From: Cycloclasticus pugetii PS-1
Lineage (GTDB): Bacteria > Pseudomonadota > Gammaproteobacteria > Methylococcales > Cycloclasticaceae
NCBI RefSeq assembly: GCF_000384415.1
Contig: NZ_ARVU01000001.1
Location: 1,612,001-1,676,000, forward strand
Direction of reading: 5' to 3'
Length of the DNA: 64,000 nucleotides
Shown: one piece after another, positions 28,139 through 36,056 of the stretch
Layout of the letters: the number at the start of each line of letters is the position of its first letter
Position numbering within the stretch: the first letter of the stretch is position 1
The notes under the pieces: generated by a model
The model's input: the letters and a program-made list of their open reading frames with translations, nothing else
What the model was told of the DNA's origin: nothing
Database searches by the model: none
Program-made: the position numbers and the translations under genes

Positions 28139-29059
28139 TTACGCTAGTTTAGCTTGAAATAGCGTGTGATATTTTAATAATTGTTCTTTCGTTAACATGA
28201 AAACACCATGTCCACCATACTCAAACTCTTGCCATAGAAAGGGGACTACTGGGTAACATTGTTGCAAAGCCTCATCTGTGTTTCCAACTTCAACATAAAG
28301 CACCCCACCTTCTTTTAAATATTCTGGAGCCTTCACAAGAATGTTATGCACCAATTCTAAACCCGATACTCCACCATCCAAACCAAGTTGAGGTTCTTTA
28401 TAAAACTCGTCAGGTAAATTAGAAAGCTCCTCATGCCCAACATATGGCGGGTTACTAATAATCAGATCATATTGCCGATTCGCCAAGCCTTCAAATAAAT
28501 CTGACTCCATAGCCTCTACCCTGTCTGCAAGCTTATGCCGCTGTATATTTTTATTAGCAACATTTAACGCCAACGCTGAAATATCTGCCAAATCAACCTT
28601 TGCCTCAGGAAAGCTAAACGCACTAGCAATCCCTATGCAACCGCTGCCGGTACATAAATCTAGAATACTATTTATTTTTGAGCTATCCACCCAAGGAGCA
28701 AACCGGTCTTCAATAAGTTCTGCGAATGGCGAACGAGGGACAAGAACATTATTATCAACAAAAAAAGGTAGGCCAGCAAACCACGCTTCACCCACTAAAT
28801 AGGCAGCAGGAATTCTTTCTACTATTCTACGCTCAAAAGCATCTAAAACTTTTTGCTGTTCATCAACACTCACCTCTGACGATAATATCTGCTCATTATC
28901 TAACGGTAAATTCTTTGTGATGCCCAGCACAATATAACTGGCTTCATCTAGTGTATTATCTGTCCCATGGCCAAAATAAAGCCCTGCATCAGCAAATAAA
29001 TTAGCGCCCTCAGTAATGAGTTCATTAATTGTCTTTATTTTTTGTATTTTAATTGTCAT
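28139..29059 (-). CDS. prmB: Ribosomal protein uL3 N5-glutamine methyltransferase
   Basis: 306 residues (E. coli PrmB 310). It methylates a glutamine of ribosomal protein L3. The SAM-binding core ILDLCTGSGCIGIASA is near 127-142. The glutamine-amide recognition motif is LIISNPPYV near 200. The N-terminal VPRSPFAELIEDRFAPW separates PrmB from the release-factor methylase PrmC. The close link to aroC supports the choice. Confidence 0.93.
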   Translation of the reverse strand: MTIKIQKIKTINELITEGANLFADAGLYFGHGTDNTLDEASYIVLGITKNLPLDNEQILSSEVSVDEQQKVLDAFERRIVERIPAAYLVGEAWFAGLPFFVDNNVLVPRSPFAELIEDRFAPWVDSSKINSILDLCTGSGCIGIASAFSFPEAKVDLADISALALNVANKNIQRHKLADRVEAMESDLFEGLANRQYDLIISNPPYVGHEELSNLPDEFYKEPQLGLDGGVSGLELVHNILVKAPEYLKEGGVLYVEVGNTDEALQQCYPVVPFLWQEFEYGGHGVFMLTKEQLLKYHTLFQAKLA

Positions 29060-29169
29060 AGGGGCATAGAAAGGGCTATATTTAACTGAATAATAGGGTG
29101 ATTGGTGATTAATGATAATTTTAACTCAAATCATAACTTACAAAGCAGTTTAAAAAAGCAGTATAAAAA

Positions 29170-30408
29170 ATGTCCATTAGAAGCCTAACAAACGAAGAAG
29201 TTAACACCTTATTTCCTATCAGAAACTTCTCTGATAATAGCAAGCAGCAACTTAAAGAAATGGTGAAAACGGAACAATATGATTCCAATAGCATATTGTT
29301 TTCTGAGGGTAGTAGTGATGACAAACAAACTTACTTATTAGAAGGTAAAATACAGCTAACGTTTAGTAACAAAAAAGAAAGAATTATAGAAGGTGGTCAA
29401 ATGGAAGCCCGCTTTCCCATTGATAATACATCTCCTCACCAAGCCACAGCCGTTGCACTTGGAGACGTCACCGTTTTATCTGTTAAGCGCAGCACATTAG
29501 ATGATTTATTAAACGAGGTCCTGCCCAATAACAACGTTGAGATTCTTGATAATAGTCAGGACTCCTTACTGTATAACCAACTTTACTTTGAAGTTACCCA
29601 AGAAATGCAAGCGGGTAAACTAATATTGCCATCTATTCCAGAAACGGCGGTAAAAGTTCGCGCTGCTATCACAGACCCTCATGCAACGTCAGACACGATT
29701 GCAAAAATCACCCAACAAGACCCCGCTATTACCGCTCAGCTAATCAAAGTTGCAAATAGTCCCTTATTTAGGGGACGAGAAAAAATCGAAGCCCTCCCGC
29801 TTGCGATCACTCGATTAGGAATAAAAGCCATCAGCAACCTCATTACCACTTTTACCATGAGGATGGTTTTCACAGCTAAAACAAAAGACGTAAAGGATTT
29901 GATCTCAGCGTTATGGTTACATAGCCGAGATGTCTCAGGAATTTGCGCTGTCATGGCAAAAAAGCTTAAGGGCTTTGATACTGACAAGGCCATGTTAGCC
30001 GGCTTGATACACGATATCGGATCCATACCTATTTTAACTCATGCAGACAAACACCCAAATTTAATACATAACAAAACCGAAGTACAACAGACGCTTGAAA
30101 AGCTCTCACCTGTTATCGGCAAGATGGTATTAGAAAAGTGGAATTTCACTGAGGACTTCGTTGAGTTAGCCGTTAATGCTGAAAACTGGGAGCGCAAAAA
30201 TGATCAACCCGCTAACTATACGGACTTAGTCATTGTTGCCCAATTACTCAGTTTTAAAAACACCCCTCACAAAAGTCACTACCCAGAAGCATCTTCTGTA
30301 CCTGCTTATAATCGGCTGACCAAGTTGCTCCGAGACCCTAATGATTCGCTTGATGTGTTGGAAAATGCACAAGAAGAACTGACTATCGTCAAACAACTTT
30401 TCAATTAA
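29170..30408 (+). CDS. cNMP-binding-like / HDOD two-domain regulator
   Basis: 412 residues. Residues 1-125 resemble a cyclic nucleotide-binding fold (LLEGKIQL..., then ARFPIDNTSPHQATAVALGD), but the canonical RxSA phosphate cassette is not intact. Residues about 150-350 form an HDOD domain: ILPSIPETAVKVRAAITDP, ITQQDPAITAQLIKVANSP, LITTFTMRMVF and AGLIHDIGSI. HDOD proteins serve as signalling scaffolds in motility and c-di-GMP pathways. The next gene starts 17 bp downstream and is FliK-like, so a flagellar or motility role is likely. The precise role is unknown. Confidence 0.78.
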   Translation: MSIRSLTNEEVNTLFPIRNFSDNSKQQLKEMVKTEQYDSNSILFSEGSSDDKQTYLLEGKIQLTFSNKKERIIEGGQMEARFPIDNTSPHQATAVALGDVTVLSVKRSTLDDLLNEVLPNNNVEILDNSQDSLLYNQLYFEVTQEMQAGKLILPSIPETAVKVRAAITDPHATSDTIAKITQQDPAITAQLIKVANSPLFRGREKIEALPLAITRLGIKAISNLITTFTMRMVFTAKTKDVKDLISALWLHSRDVSGICAVMAKKLKGFDTDKAMLAGLIHDIGSIPILTHADKHPNLIHNKTEVQQTLEKLSPVIGKMVLEKWNFTEDFVELAVNAENWERKNDQPANYTDLVIVAQLLSFKNTPHKSHYPEASSVPAYNRLTKLLRDPNDSLDVLENAQEELTIVKQLFN

Positions 30409-30425
30409 ATAGCCACCTAGCTTCA

Positions 30426-31742
30426 TTGGAAATACCTAGCCTCCCAACCCACGTAACAACAGCAACTAGGGAGACAGCTTTAATTATAGACAAGCTCCAA
30501 ACCGGTCAACCCTTACAAGTAAAAATAGTCGATCAATTAGCCAATAAGCATGACGTTATTATCCATTTGGGTAATCAACTGATAGCGGTAAAAACAAATA
30601 TTCCCGTCACTGTTGGTCAAACGATTAACGTGATAGTCGACAGAACGCCTACTGAACTGATCCTAAACGTTAAACAGCCACCACAAGCCAATCAACAAAT
30701 ACCGTTAAGCTTACGACACTTACTTCCAAAACAAACTCCCGTCAGTGATTTCCATCAGCCACTCGGCGAAGTGCTTGCTGGGATTAATAAGCAAACAGTT
30801 CAATCAGCGCTGACTCAGTCAAAAGAACTGGCGCTGCAATTACTTCAGCTTCGGCGTTTAGCCAATAATATTATTCACACCTTGCCCAAGCAAAAAAATA
30901 TAACAACAGCTGCGGGACTAAAAGACGCAGTCCAGCACTCAGGTGTGTTTTTAGAACCAACCTTACAAAAAATGCTGTTGGACAATAAAGCCGCTTTAAA
31001 AAACCATTCTGATAACGCAACAACCAGACATCAGCTTCCACTCGAACATTTAGCCACTAAAGCATTAAACCAACAATCTACTGAGCTCTCTCGCGTTGAT
31101 ATAAAGGCAAACCTTATTAAACTCATACAATTATTGAATGCCTGGCCAAACTCCACAGCAAGCCAACAAAAAGCGCAGCCACAAAGACTAACGCAAGAAG
31201 CGGCACCATCGTCCTCAGTAAAACCTACCGTTATGACACAACAGGCAAGCGCAGCGCAATTATTCGACCAACAAATAAAGGCCTTACTCAATAAAACAGA
31301 AGGTGCGCTTTCTAAAATAACGCTAAACCAACTGGCAAGCAGCAATATCGATAACAGTACCGGTCGCCAAACATGGCAAATTGAAATTCCGTTTCTAAAC
31401 CAACAAGCTACGGAGTCTGTTTTTCTAAAAATTGAACAAGAAGACCCCTCTCGTAAAAAAACGAATGAGACGAACCCTCAATGGGTCGTTTCGCTTGAAA
31501 TGAACCCTCCAAAATTAGGCCTCATTAAAAACAAACTCACACTTCAAAACCATCAAATCAGCAGTCATTTTTGGGCAGAACAACTCGAAACACGGCAGCT
31601 AATTGATCGTCACTTAAATACCTTCAAAGAACAACTTAACCGCGCCAACTTAAAGACCGATAGTATTCAGTTACAAGAAGGGCCAGGCCCGATAATGCAA
31701 AACAACAAACCTAGCGAATCTATTTTAAGTGAGAAGGCCTAA
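30426..31742 (+). CDS. Second FliK-like (flagellar hook-length control C-domain) protein
   Basis: 438 residues from a TTG start. The first 330 residues are Gln/Ala/Thr-rich and low in conserved structure. The C-terminal 110 residues (GRQTWQIEIPFLNQQ..., LGLIKNKLTLQNHQISSHFWA, then LIDRHLNTFKEQLNRANLKT) follow the pattern of the FliK C-terminal domain. That domain binds FlhB to switch export specificity. The canonical fliK is at 45083-46345, so this is a paralogue. Its stop codon overlaps the start of the FlhB-tail gene, suggesting the two proteins work together. Confidence 0.68.
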   Translation: MEIPSLPTHVTTATRETALIIDKLQTGQPLQVKIVDQLANKHDVIIHLGNQLIAVKTNIPVTVGQTINVIVDRTPTELILNVKQPPQANQQIPLSLRHLLPKQTPVSDFHQPLGEVLAGINKQTVQSALTQSKELALQLLQLRRLANNIIHTLPKQKNITTAAGLKDAVQHSGVFLEPTLQKMLLDNKAALKNHSDNATTRHQLPLEHLATKALNQQSTELSRVDIKANLIKLIQLLNAWPNSTASQQKAQPQRLTQEAAPSSSVKPTVMTQQASAAQLFDQQIKALLNKTEGALSKITLNQLASSNIDNSTGRQTWQIEIPFLNQQATESVFLKIEQEDPSRKKTNETNPQWVVSLEMNPPKLGLIKNKLTLQNHQISSHFWAEQLETRQLIDRHLNTFKEQLNRANLKTDSIQLQEGPGPIMQNNKPSESILSEKA

Positions 31743-32035
31743 TGACTGACATAGTAAACCCTGCTGATATTGCCATTGCTTTAAAATACGACGGCCAACA
31801 TGCACCTACTATAACCGCAAAAGGTAGGGGTGATCTTGCACAGGACATTATTGACCTTGCTATTGCTAATGACATCCCCTTTGATCACAACCCAGAATTA
31901 GTCAAAATACTCAGTAGTATTCCTCTCGGAGATGAAATTCCCGAAGCACTTTATATAGCCGTTGCAGAAGTCATTGCCTTTGCTTATTTACTATCCGGTA
32001 AAGTACCAGACAACTATACAGAGCAACCAGACTAA
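31742..32035 (+). CDS. Free-standing FlhB C-terminal-domain protein (FlhX-like)
   Basis: 97 residues. It begins MTDIVNPADIAIALKYDG and matches the part of FlhB that starts at the autocleavage site. Full-length FlhB in this window reads NPTHFAVALKYEEGG there. The later stretch IPEALYIAVAEVIAFAYLL parallels VPKGLYLAVAQVLAYVYQL. The NPTH motif is NPAD here, so no self-cleavage is needed or expected. It has no membrane segments. Small FlhB-CTD proteins such as FlhX of Helicobacter can support export. It is translationally coupled to the FliK-like gene and overlaps the convergent DUF2802 gene by 4 bp. Confidence 0.85.
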   Translation: MTDIVNPADIAIALKYDGQHAPTITAKGRGDLAQDIIDLAIANDIPFDHNPELVKILSSIPLGDEIPEALYIAVAEVIAFAYLLSGKVPDNYTEQPD

Positions 32036-32424
32036 GCCTTATGTAAGCGAATCAGTAAACTGGCTTCATCAACTGTTAGGTGGCACTTTTCAACAATTTC
32101 ATCAGCGCTAGCCCCTTTTTGCGCCAACTCTATCGCACCTTGGAACTCTTGTAAGTGCTCAAACGTATCGCTTTCTTCTAATTCTTCTATACGGCCCATT
32201 AAACTACGAACACGCCGCTCTGCCCCACCCACGCGCTCATCAACACCTAAACCACTCGCACAAAGGGCTGAAATATCATGTTGAACCGTGTTAAGTTTCT
32301 TACCAAGGTGGCTAACTGTAGACTCTAGTGCTTTAGTTCTACACCATTGTTTATAGGTTAGAAAAAACAGCATCACCACCGCCAACAGCAGCGCGGTAAC
32401 AACTATAGGTATATAAAATTCCAT
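32032..32424 (-). CDS. DUF2802 membrane-anchored protein of the flagellar operon
   Basis: 130 residues from the ATG at 32424, which overlaps the stop of the small upstream ORF as TGATG. A single N-terminal membrane helix (YIPIVVTALLLAVVMLFFLTY) precedes a coiled coil and a C-terminal helix-turn-helix-like end (GASADEIVEKCHLTVDEASLLIRLHK). DUF2802 proteins close the flagellar/chemotaxis operon in Pseudomonas and relatives. Function unknown. Confidence 0.75.
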   Translation of the reverse strand: MEFYIPIVVTALLLAVVMLFFLTYKQWCRTKALESTVSHLGKKLNTVQHDISALCASGLGVDERVGGAERRVRSLMGRIEELEESDTFEHLQEFQGAIELAQKGASADEIVEKCHLTVDEASLLIRLHKA

Positions 32425-32585
32425 CAAACCCTTTCGTCTATATGTTTAGGCACTGAGTCATCCTCAGTATCTTTTGGTCGTTGCTTTTCAATTTTTTTAT
32501 TTGTTTGAGCGTCTGGTTTATTTTTATTGTTCGGCTTAACAGGACGAACAGCTCTACTTGGTGTTATTTTATTTATACTGGCCAT
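32424..32585 (-). CDS. Small 53-residue basic protein in the flagellar operon
   Basis: ATG at 32585 and TGA at 32424-32426, the latter fused with the DUF2802 start (TGATG). It begins MASINKITPSRAVRPVKP and ends VPKHIDERV. It is Lys/Pro/Asn-rich, probably disordered, with no membrane segment. The gene exactly fills the gap between motD (17 bp away) and DUF2802 and has the same strand and coupling. I recall short proteins ending in HIDEYA/V at this position in other gammaproteobacterial flagellar operons, which supports it as real. Function unknown. Confidence 0.65.
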   Translation of the reverse strand: MASINKITPSRAVRPVKPNNKNKPDAQTNKKIEKQRPKDTEDDSVPKHIDERV

Positions 32586-32602
32586 CTTTACTAACCCATA
32601 TA

Positions 32603-33616
32603 TTAATTCAAAAATTTATTAAACCGACTATTTTTGGCTTTCTCAAGCTTCTCTATTTTTTCAGCTGTCGATTCATTTGATTCACTCACATTACCCATTG
32701 GCAACTCAATCGCTTCTTGCAATTCGACCGCTTTCTTTTCAACAACCATAGGCTCTTCTATAACCGCCTGCGCTGATTTTCTTTTTTCTGCAAAACGTGA
32801 AATAGCATTCGATTGAACCACAATAACCACTCGTCTATTCCTTTCACGCCCTTCTGGGGTTCGGTTATCCTCAACTGGGTGGTGTTCGCCATAACCAACC
32901 GCCGCCAAACGTTGCGGATCGATCCCATATTTAGTCAATAAATGAACAACACTGGCTGAGCGTGCGGCAGATAATTCCCAATTAGAAGGGTATTCAAATG
33001 AATTTATCGGAATATTATCCGTGTATCCTTCTACTTGCACCGTATTATTTAATTTTCTAATTGGCTTGGCGACTTGCCATAAGACTCTTAACGCTTCATC
33101 AGACAAGCTCGCATTACCACTTCCAAATAACATTTTGCTGTTCAATTCAATTTCGACCCAAAGGTCATTTTTTTTAACCGACACAAGGTCACTATCTATT
33201 AGTGGGGACAAACCAGACTCCAAATTGTCGGCTAACTGGCCTAAGACTTTCGCTTCACTTATTGTTTGATCACTGTCAATGTCACTATCAACAATTTTAG
33301 CTGTTTGTTGTGGTTTGGCCTCAGAAAATAGCTCAGGAATCATTTTATCGCCCCCTCCTTCCAGCTCCATCAGCCTTTCAATCAGCGCTTTATTTTGCAG
33401 AACATCGCCAATTTCTATTGGATTCATGGTTCTAGGCTGACCTTTAAAAGCGCCATCTAAAGTGCTTGATAACACTCTATATTTCCCTTCATTCACCGAC
33501 GAGACCGAATACATCACCACAAAAAAGGCAAATAAAAGGGTAATGAAGTCCGCATAAGAAACCATCCATCTCTCATGGTTTTCAACCTCTTCAAGCTTTT
33601 TTTTGCGTCTTGCCAT
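32603..33616 (-). CDS. motD: Flagellar stator protein MotD (MotB family)
   Basis: 337 residues. The plug/membrane region WMVSYADFITLLFAFFVVMYS holds the proton-conducting Asp23. The C-terminal OmpA-like peptidoglycan-binding domain (VEGYTDNIPINSFEYPSNWEL, then RLAAVGYGEHHPV, then GRERNRRVVI) spans about 190-275. A Glu/Lys-rich tail of about 60 residues follows. Its position behind motC in the fliA operon identifies it as the Pseudomonas-type MotD rather than MotB. The stator couples ion flow to flagellar rotation. Confidence 0.9.
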   Translation of the reverse strand: MARRKKKLEEVENHERWMVSYADFITLLFAFFVVMYSVSSVNEGKYRVLSSTLDGAFKGQPRTMNPIEIGDVLQNKALIERLMELEGGGDKMIPELFSEAKPQQTAKIVDSDIDSDQTISEAKVLGQLADNLESGLSPLIDSDLVSVKKNDLWVEIELNSKMLFGSGNASLSDEALRVLWQVAKPIRKLNNTVQVEGYTDNIPINSFEYPSNWELSAARSASVVHLLTKYGIDPQRLAAVGYGEHHPVEDNRTPEGRERNRRVVIVVQSNAISRFAEKRKSAQAVIEEPMVVEKKAVELQEAIELPMGNVSESNESTAEKIEKLEKAKNSRFNKFLN

Positions 33617-33619
33617 TGA

Positions 33620-34357
33620 CTATAAATACCCTTGAAGCTTTATCTCAACATTCCGTGGATTTTCACCTTCGGCTATCGCCGCAATCCCCTCTATCATCAT
33701 TTCTCGAGATTGCGAGTATGCTTGAATTTGAACTTTTAATTTGGAGGCCATAGGAATAAATAATAAGTTAGCTAAGCCTACACCATAGATGGTTGCAACA
33801 AATGCGGTTGCAATACCAGCTCCTAATTTACTTGGGTCGGACAAGTTTTGCATAACATGAATAAGACCCATAACAGCACCAATAATGCCGATTGTTGGTG
33901 CATAACTACCCATCGACTCAAACACTTTTGCACTCAGCAACTGCCTTTCTTCTAGCGCTTCTAATTCAAGCATTAATATATCGCGTATTACTTCTGGTTC
34001 AGCTCCATCAACCAATAATTGCATTCCTTTTTTAGCGAACTCATCTTCTTCATCATCAACAACCGCTTCTAGACCGAGTAACCCTTCGCGTCTAGCAATT
34101 TCGCTCCATTCAATAATTTTAGTGATTGACTGTTTTAGCTTAAGCTTAGGAGGAAAGAGCACCCAGCTTAATAACTTAAGTGAACCAAAAAATATTTTTG
34201 CGGGTGATTGCAGCAAAACTGCGCCAATGGTTCCACCCAGCACAATCAAGGCTGCCGGGCCATTAATCAACGCAGACAGGTGGCCACCATCCATAAAATT
34301 GCCACCTAAAATAGCACCAAAGCCAATAATTACGCCCAAAATGGTCAAAATATCCAA
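33620..34357 (-). CDS. motC: Flagellar stator protein MotC (MotA family)
   Basis: 245 residues with four membrane segments. FGAILGGNFMDGGHLSALING and VLGGTIGAVLLQSP are at the N-terminus. The conserved SYAPTIGIIGAVMGLIHVMQNL and GVGLANLLFIPMASKLK carry the transmembrane helix 3-4 prolines. It lies 3 bp before motD. In Pseudomonas the che genes separate fliA from motC; here only 92 bp does. Confidence 0.9.
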   Translation of the reverse strand: MDILTILGVIIGFGAILGGNFMDGGHLSALINGPAALIVLGGTIGAVLLQSPAKIFFGSLKLLSWVLFPPKLKLKQSITKIIEWSEIARREGLLGLEAVVDDEEDEFAKKGMQLLVDGAEPEVIRDILMLELEALEERQLLSAKVFESMGSYAPTIGIIGAVMGLIHVMQNLSDPSKLGAGIATAFVATIYGVGLANLLFIPMASKLKVQIQAYSQSREMMIEGIAAIAEGENPRNVEIKLQGYL

Positions 34358-34449
34358 ATTACACTCTCCTGGTTTAGGGCGAATAACATCGAATGAAAAA
34401 TCATCAATACAGCTCCATTGTCTTAATTATTAGGCTTAATACCTGATGC

Positions 34450-35145
34450 TTATGAGGGCGCATAATTTACCAAACGTGATTTCAAGCGAAGCATTGCTTG
34501 ATTATTAATTTGACACGCTCGTGATTCACTTACCCCTAATACACTGCCTATTTCTTTTAAATTTAGTTCATTATCATAATACAATGATACGACCATTTGC
34601 TCTCTTTCCGGCAAGCTAGAAATGGCCCCTGCTAGTGCCACTCTAAAGTCTTCTTCATTGATGTTTTCTAAAATATTTTCTGTAGAGACTTGGTCGCTTT
34701 CTCCCTCCATCTCATCGGTACTGAATAACCGACAACATGTACTATCTTGCAATATTTTATGGTATTCCTCTATTGTGATATCTAGCAGCGCGGCTATTTC
34801 TGTGTCACGCGCATCTCGCCCAGTTTGCTGTTCAATACGTCGCATCGCTTCAGTAATTTGACGCGCTTTTCTATGCACCGACCTAGGCGTCCAATCGGTG
34901 CGCCTAACATCATCCAACATGGCGCCTCGTATGCGAATTCCAGCATACGTTGCAAAACTAGCCCCATAGTTATCTTTATAGTTATTAGAGGCTTCTAATA
35001 AACCTATCATACCTGCTTGAATAAGGTCTTCTACTAAAACAGTATCCGGTAGTTTCGCTAATAAGTGATAAGCAATGCGTTTAACTAAAGGCGCATGTGT
35101 AGCAACCAGTTCCCCAGCAGTTTTTGCTTGAAGGTTGGTATACAT
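34450..35145 (-). CDS. fliA: Flagellar sigma factor sigma-28 (FliA)
   Basis: 231 residues from the ATG at 35145 (MYTNLQAKTAGELVATHAPL). The frame is open 34 codons further, but that part overlaps flhG and looks non-coding. It directs RNA polymerase to late flagellar promoters. Region 2 (LVKRIAYHLLAKLPDTVLVEDL, then AGMIGLLEA), region 3 (RGAMLDDVRRTDWTPRSVHRK) and region 4 (LPEREQMVVSLYYDNELNLKEIG, then SESRACQINNQA) are all present. No anti-sigma gene flgM is in the window. Confidence 0.95.
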   Translation of the reverse strand: MYTNLQAKTAGELVATHAPLVKRIAYHLLAKLPDTVLVEDLIQAGMIGLLEASNNYKDNYGASFATYAGIRIRGAMLDDVRRTDWTPRSVHRKARQITEAMRRIEQQTGRDARDTEIAALLDITIEEYHKILQDSTCCRLFSTDEMEGESDQVSTENILENINEEDFRVALAGAISSLPEREQMVVSLYYDNELNLKEIGSVLGVSESRACQINNQAMLRLKSRLVNYAPS

Positions 35146-35177
35146 CGCAATGCCGTTCACTCCGTCAACTCTCCTAT

Positions 35178-36056
35178 TTAACTCGCCTGAATAAGCCGTT
35201 CTACAAAAAACTCTAAATAACCTGCCGCACCCCGTTGCACAGGCCATCGATCAATTTTATTTGCTAGGTTTTTAATCGCCACGGCGGCGTGACTATTTGG
35301 CGCAGACTCAAGCACTGCTTGTTGTTTTTGAACTGACTTACGGAGACTTGGATCAAATGGAACAGCACCTGTAAAATACAGCGCTACATCAAGATATTGA
35401 TCCGTGACTTTACAGAGCTTTTGGTACAGCATTTTCCCATGTTGAAGCGACTCCACCATATTGGTAATAATATGGAAGCGAGACAGGCCATGATCACGGT
35501 TTAACAACTTAATCAACGCATACGCATCGGTTAATGACGTTGGTTCATCACAAACAACAATCAACACCTCTTGACAAGCCCTTGCAAAATTAATCACACC
35601 GCCATGAATGCCCGCTGCGGTATCAACCAATAATAAATCAATTTCTTCTTGAAATTCGCTGAACGCATTAATAATCCCAGCTTGTTCCAGCGTGCCCATT
35701 TCTGCCATATGCTGAACACCTGATGAGGCTGGAATGACTTTTAAGCCCTGAGGGCCTTCAACAACAATTTCGTCTAACGTTTTTTCCCCACTTAACACAT
35801 GGGTTAAATTAAATTCCGGGTGCAGCCCCAGCAAAATATCAACATTGGCTAACCCCATATCTGCATCAAGCAGCGCAACTTTTCGGCCTAATTTACAAAA
35901 AGCGATTCCCAGGTTTACAGATAAATTTGTTTTACCCACCCCACCTTTACCACTGGCTACTGCAATCACTCTCACAGGTTTTTTATTTGTCATCTGTTTC
36001 ATTCCTGATGCTTGATTCAAGCCTTCTTTAAACATTCGCATGTCGCGAAGACCCAT
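35178..36056 (-). CDS. flhG: Flagellar number regulator FlhG (FleN, MinD-like ATPase)
   Basis: 292 residues if started at 36056; ATGs at 36041 and 36035 are equally good. The deviant Walker A motif IAVASGKGGVGKTNLSVNLG and the following LLDADMGLANVDILLG identify the MinD/ParA family. LNQASGMKQM before it resembles the DQAxxLR activator motif by which FlhG stimulates the FlhF GTPase, so the start must lie upstream of it. It restricts flagellar number. It overlaps the end of flhF and precedes fliA. Confidence 0.93.
   Translation of the reverse strand: MGLRDMRMFKEGLNQASGMKQMTNKKPVRVIAVASGKGGVGKTNLSVNLGIAFCKLGRKVALLDADMGLANVDILLGLHPEFNLTHVLSGEKTLDEIVVEGPQGLKVIPASSGVQHMAEMGTLEQAGIINAFSEFQEEIDLLLVDTAAGIHGGVINFARACQEVLIVVCDEPTSLTDAYALIKLLNRDHGLSRFHIITNMVESLQHGKMLYQKLCKVTDQYLDVALYFTGAVPFDPSLRKSVQKQQAVLESAPNSHAAVAIKNLANKIDRWPVQRGAAGYLEFFVERLIQAS

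Noticed and set aside
35146-35247. 34-codon extension of fliA
   Set aside because: It lies within flhG and the ATG at 35145 begins the conserved sigma-28 N-terminus.
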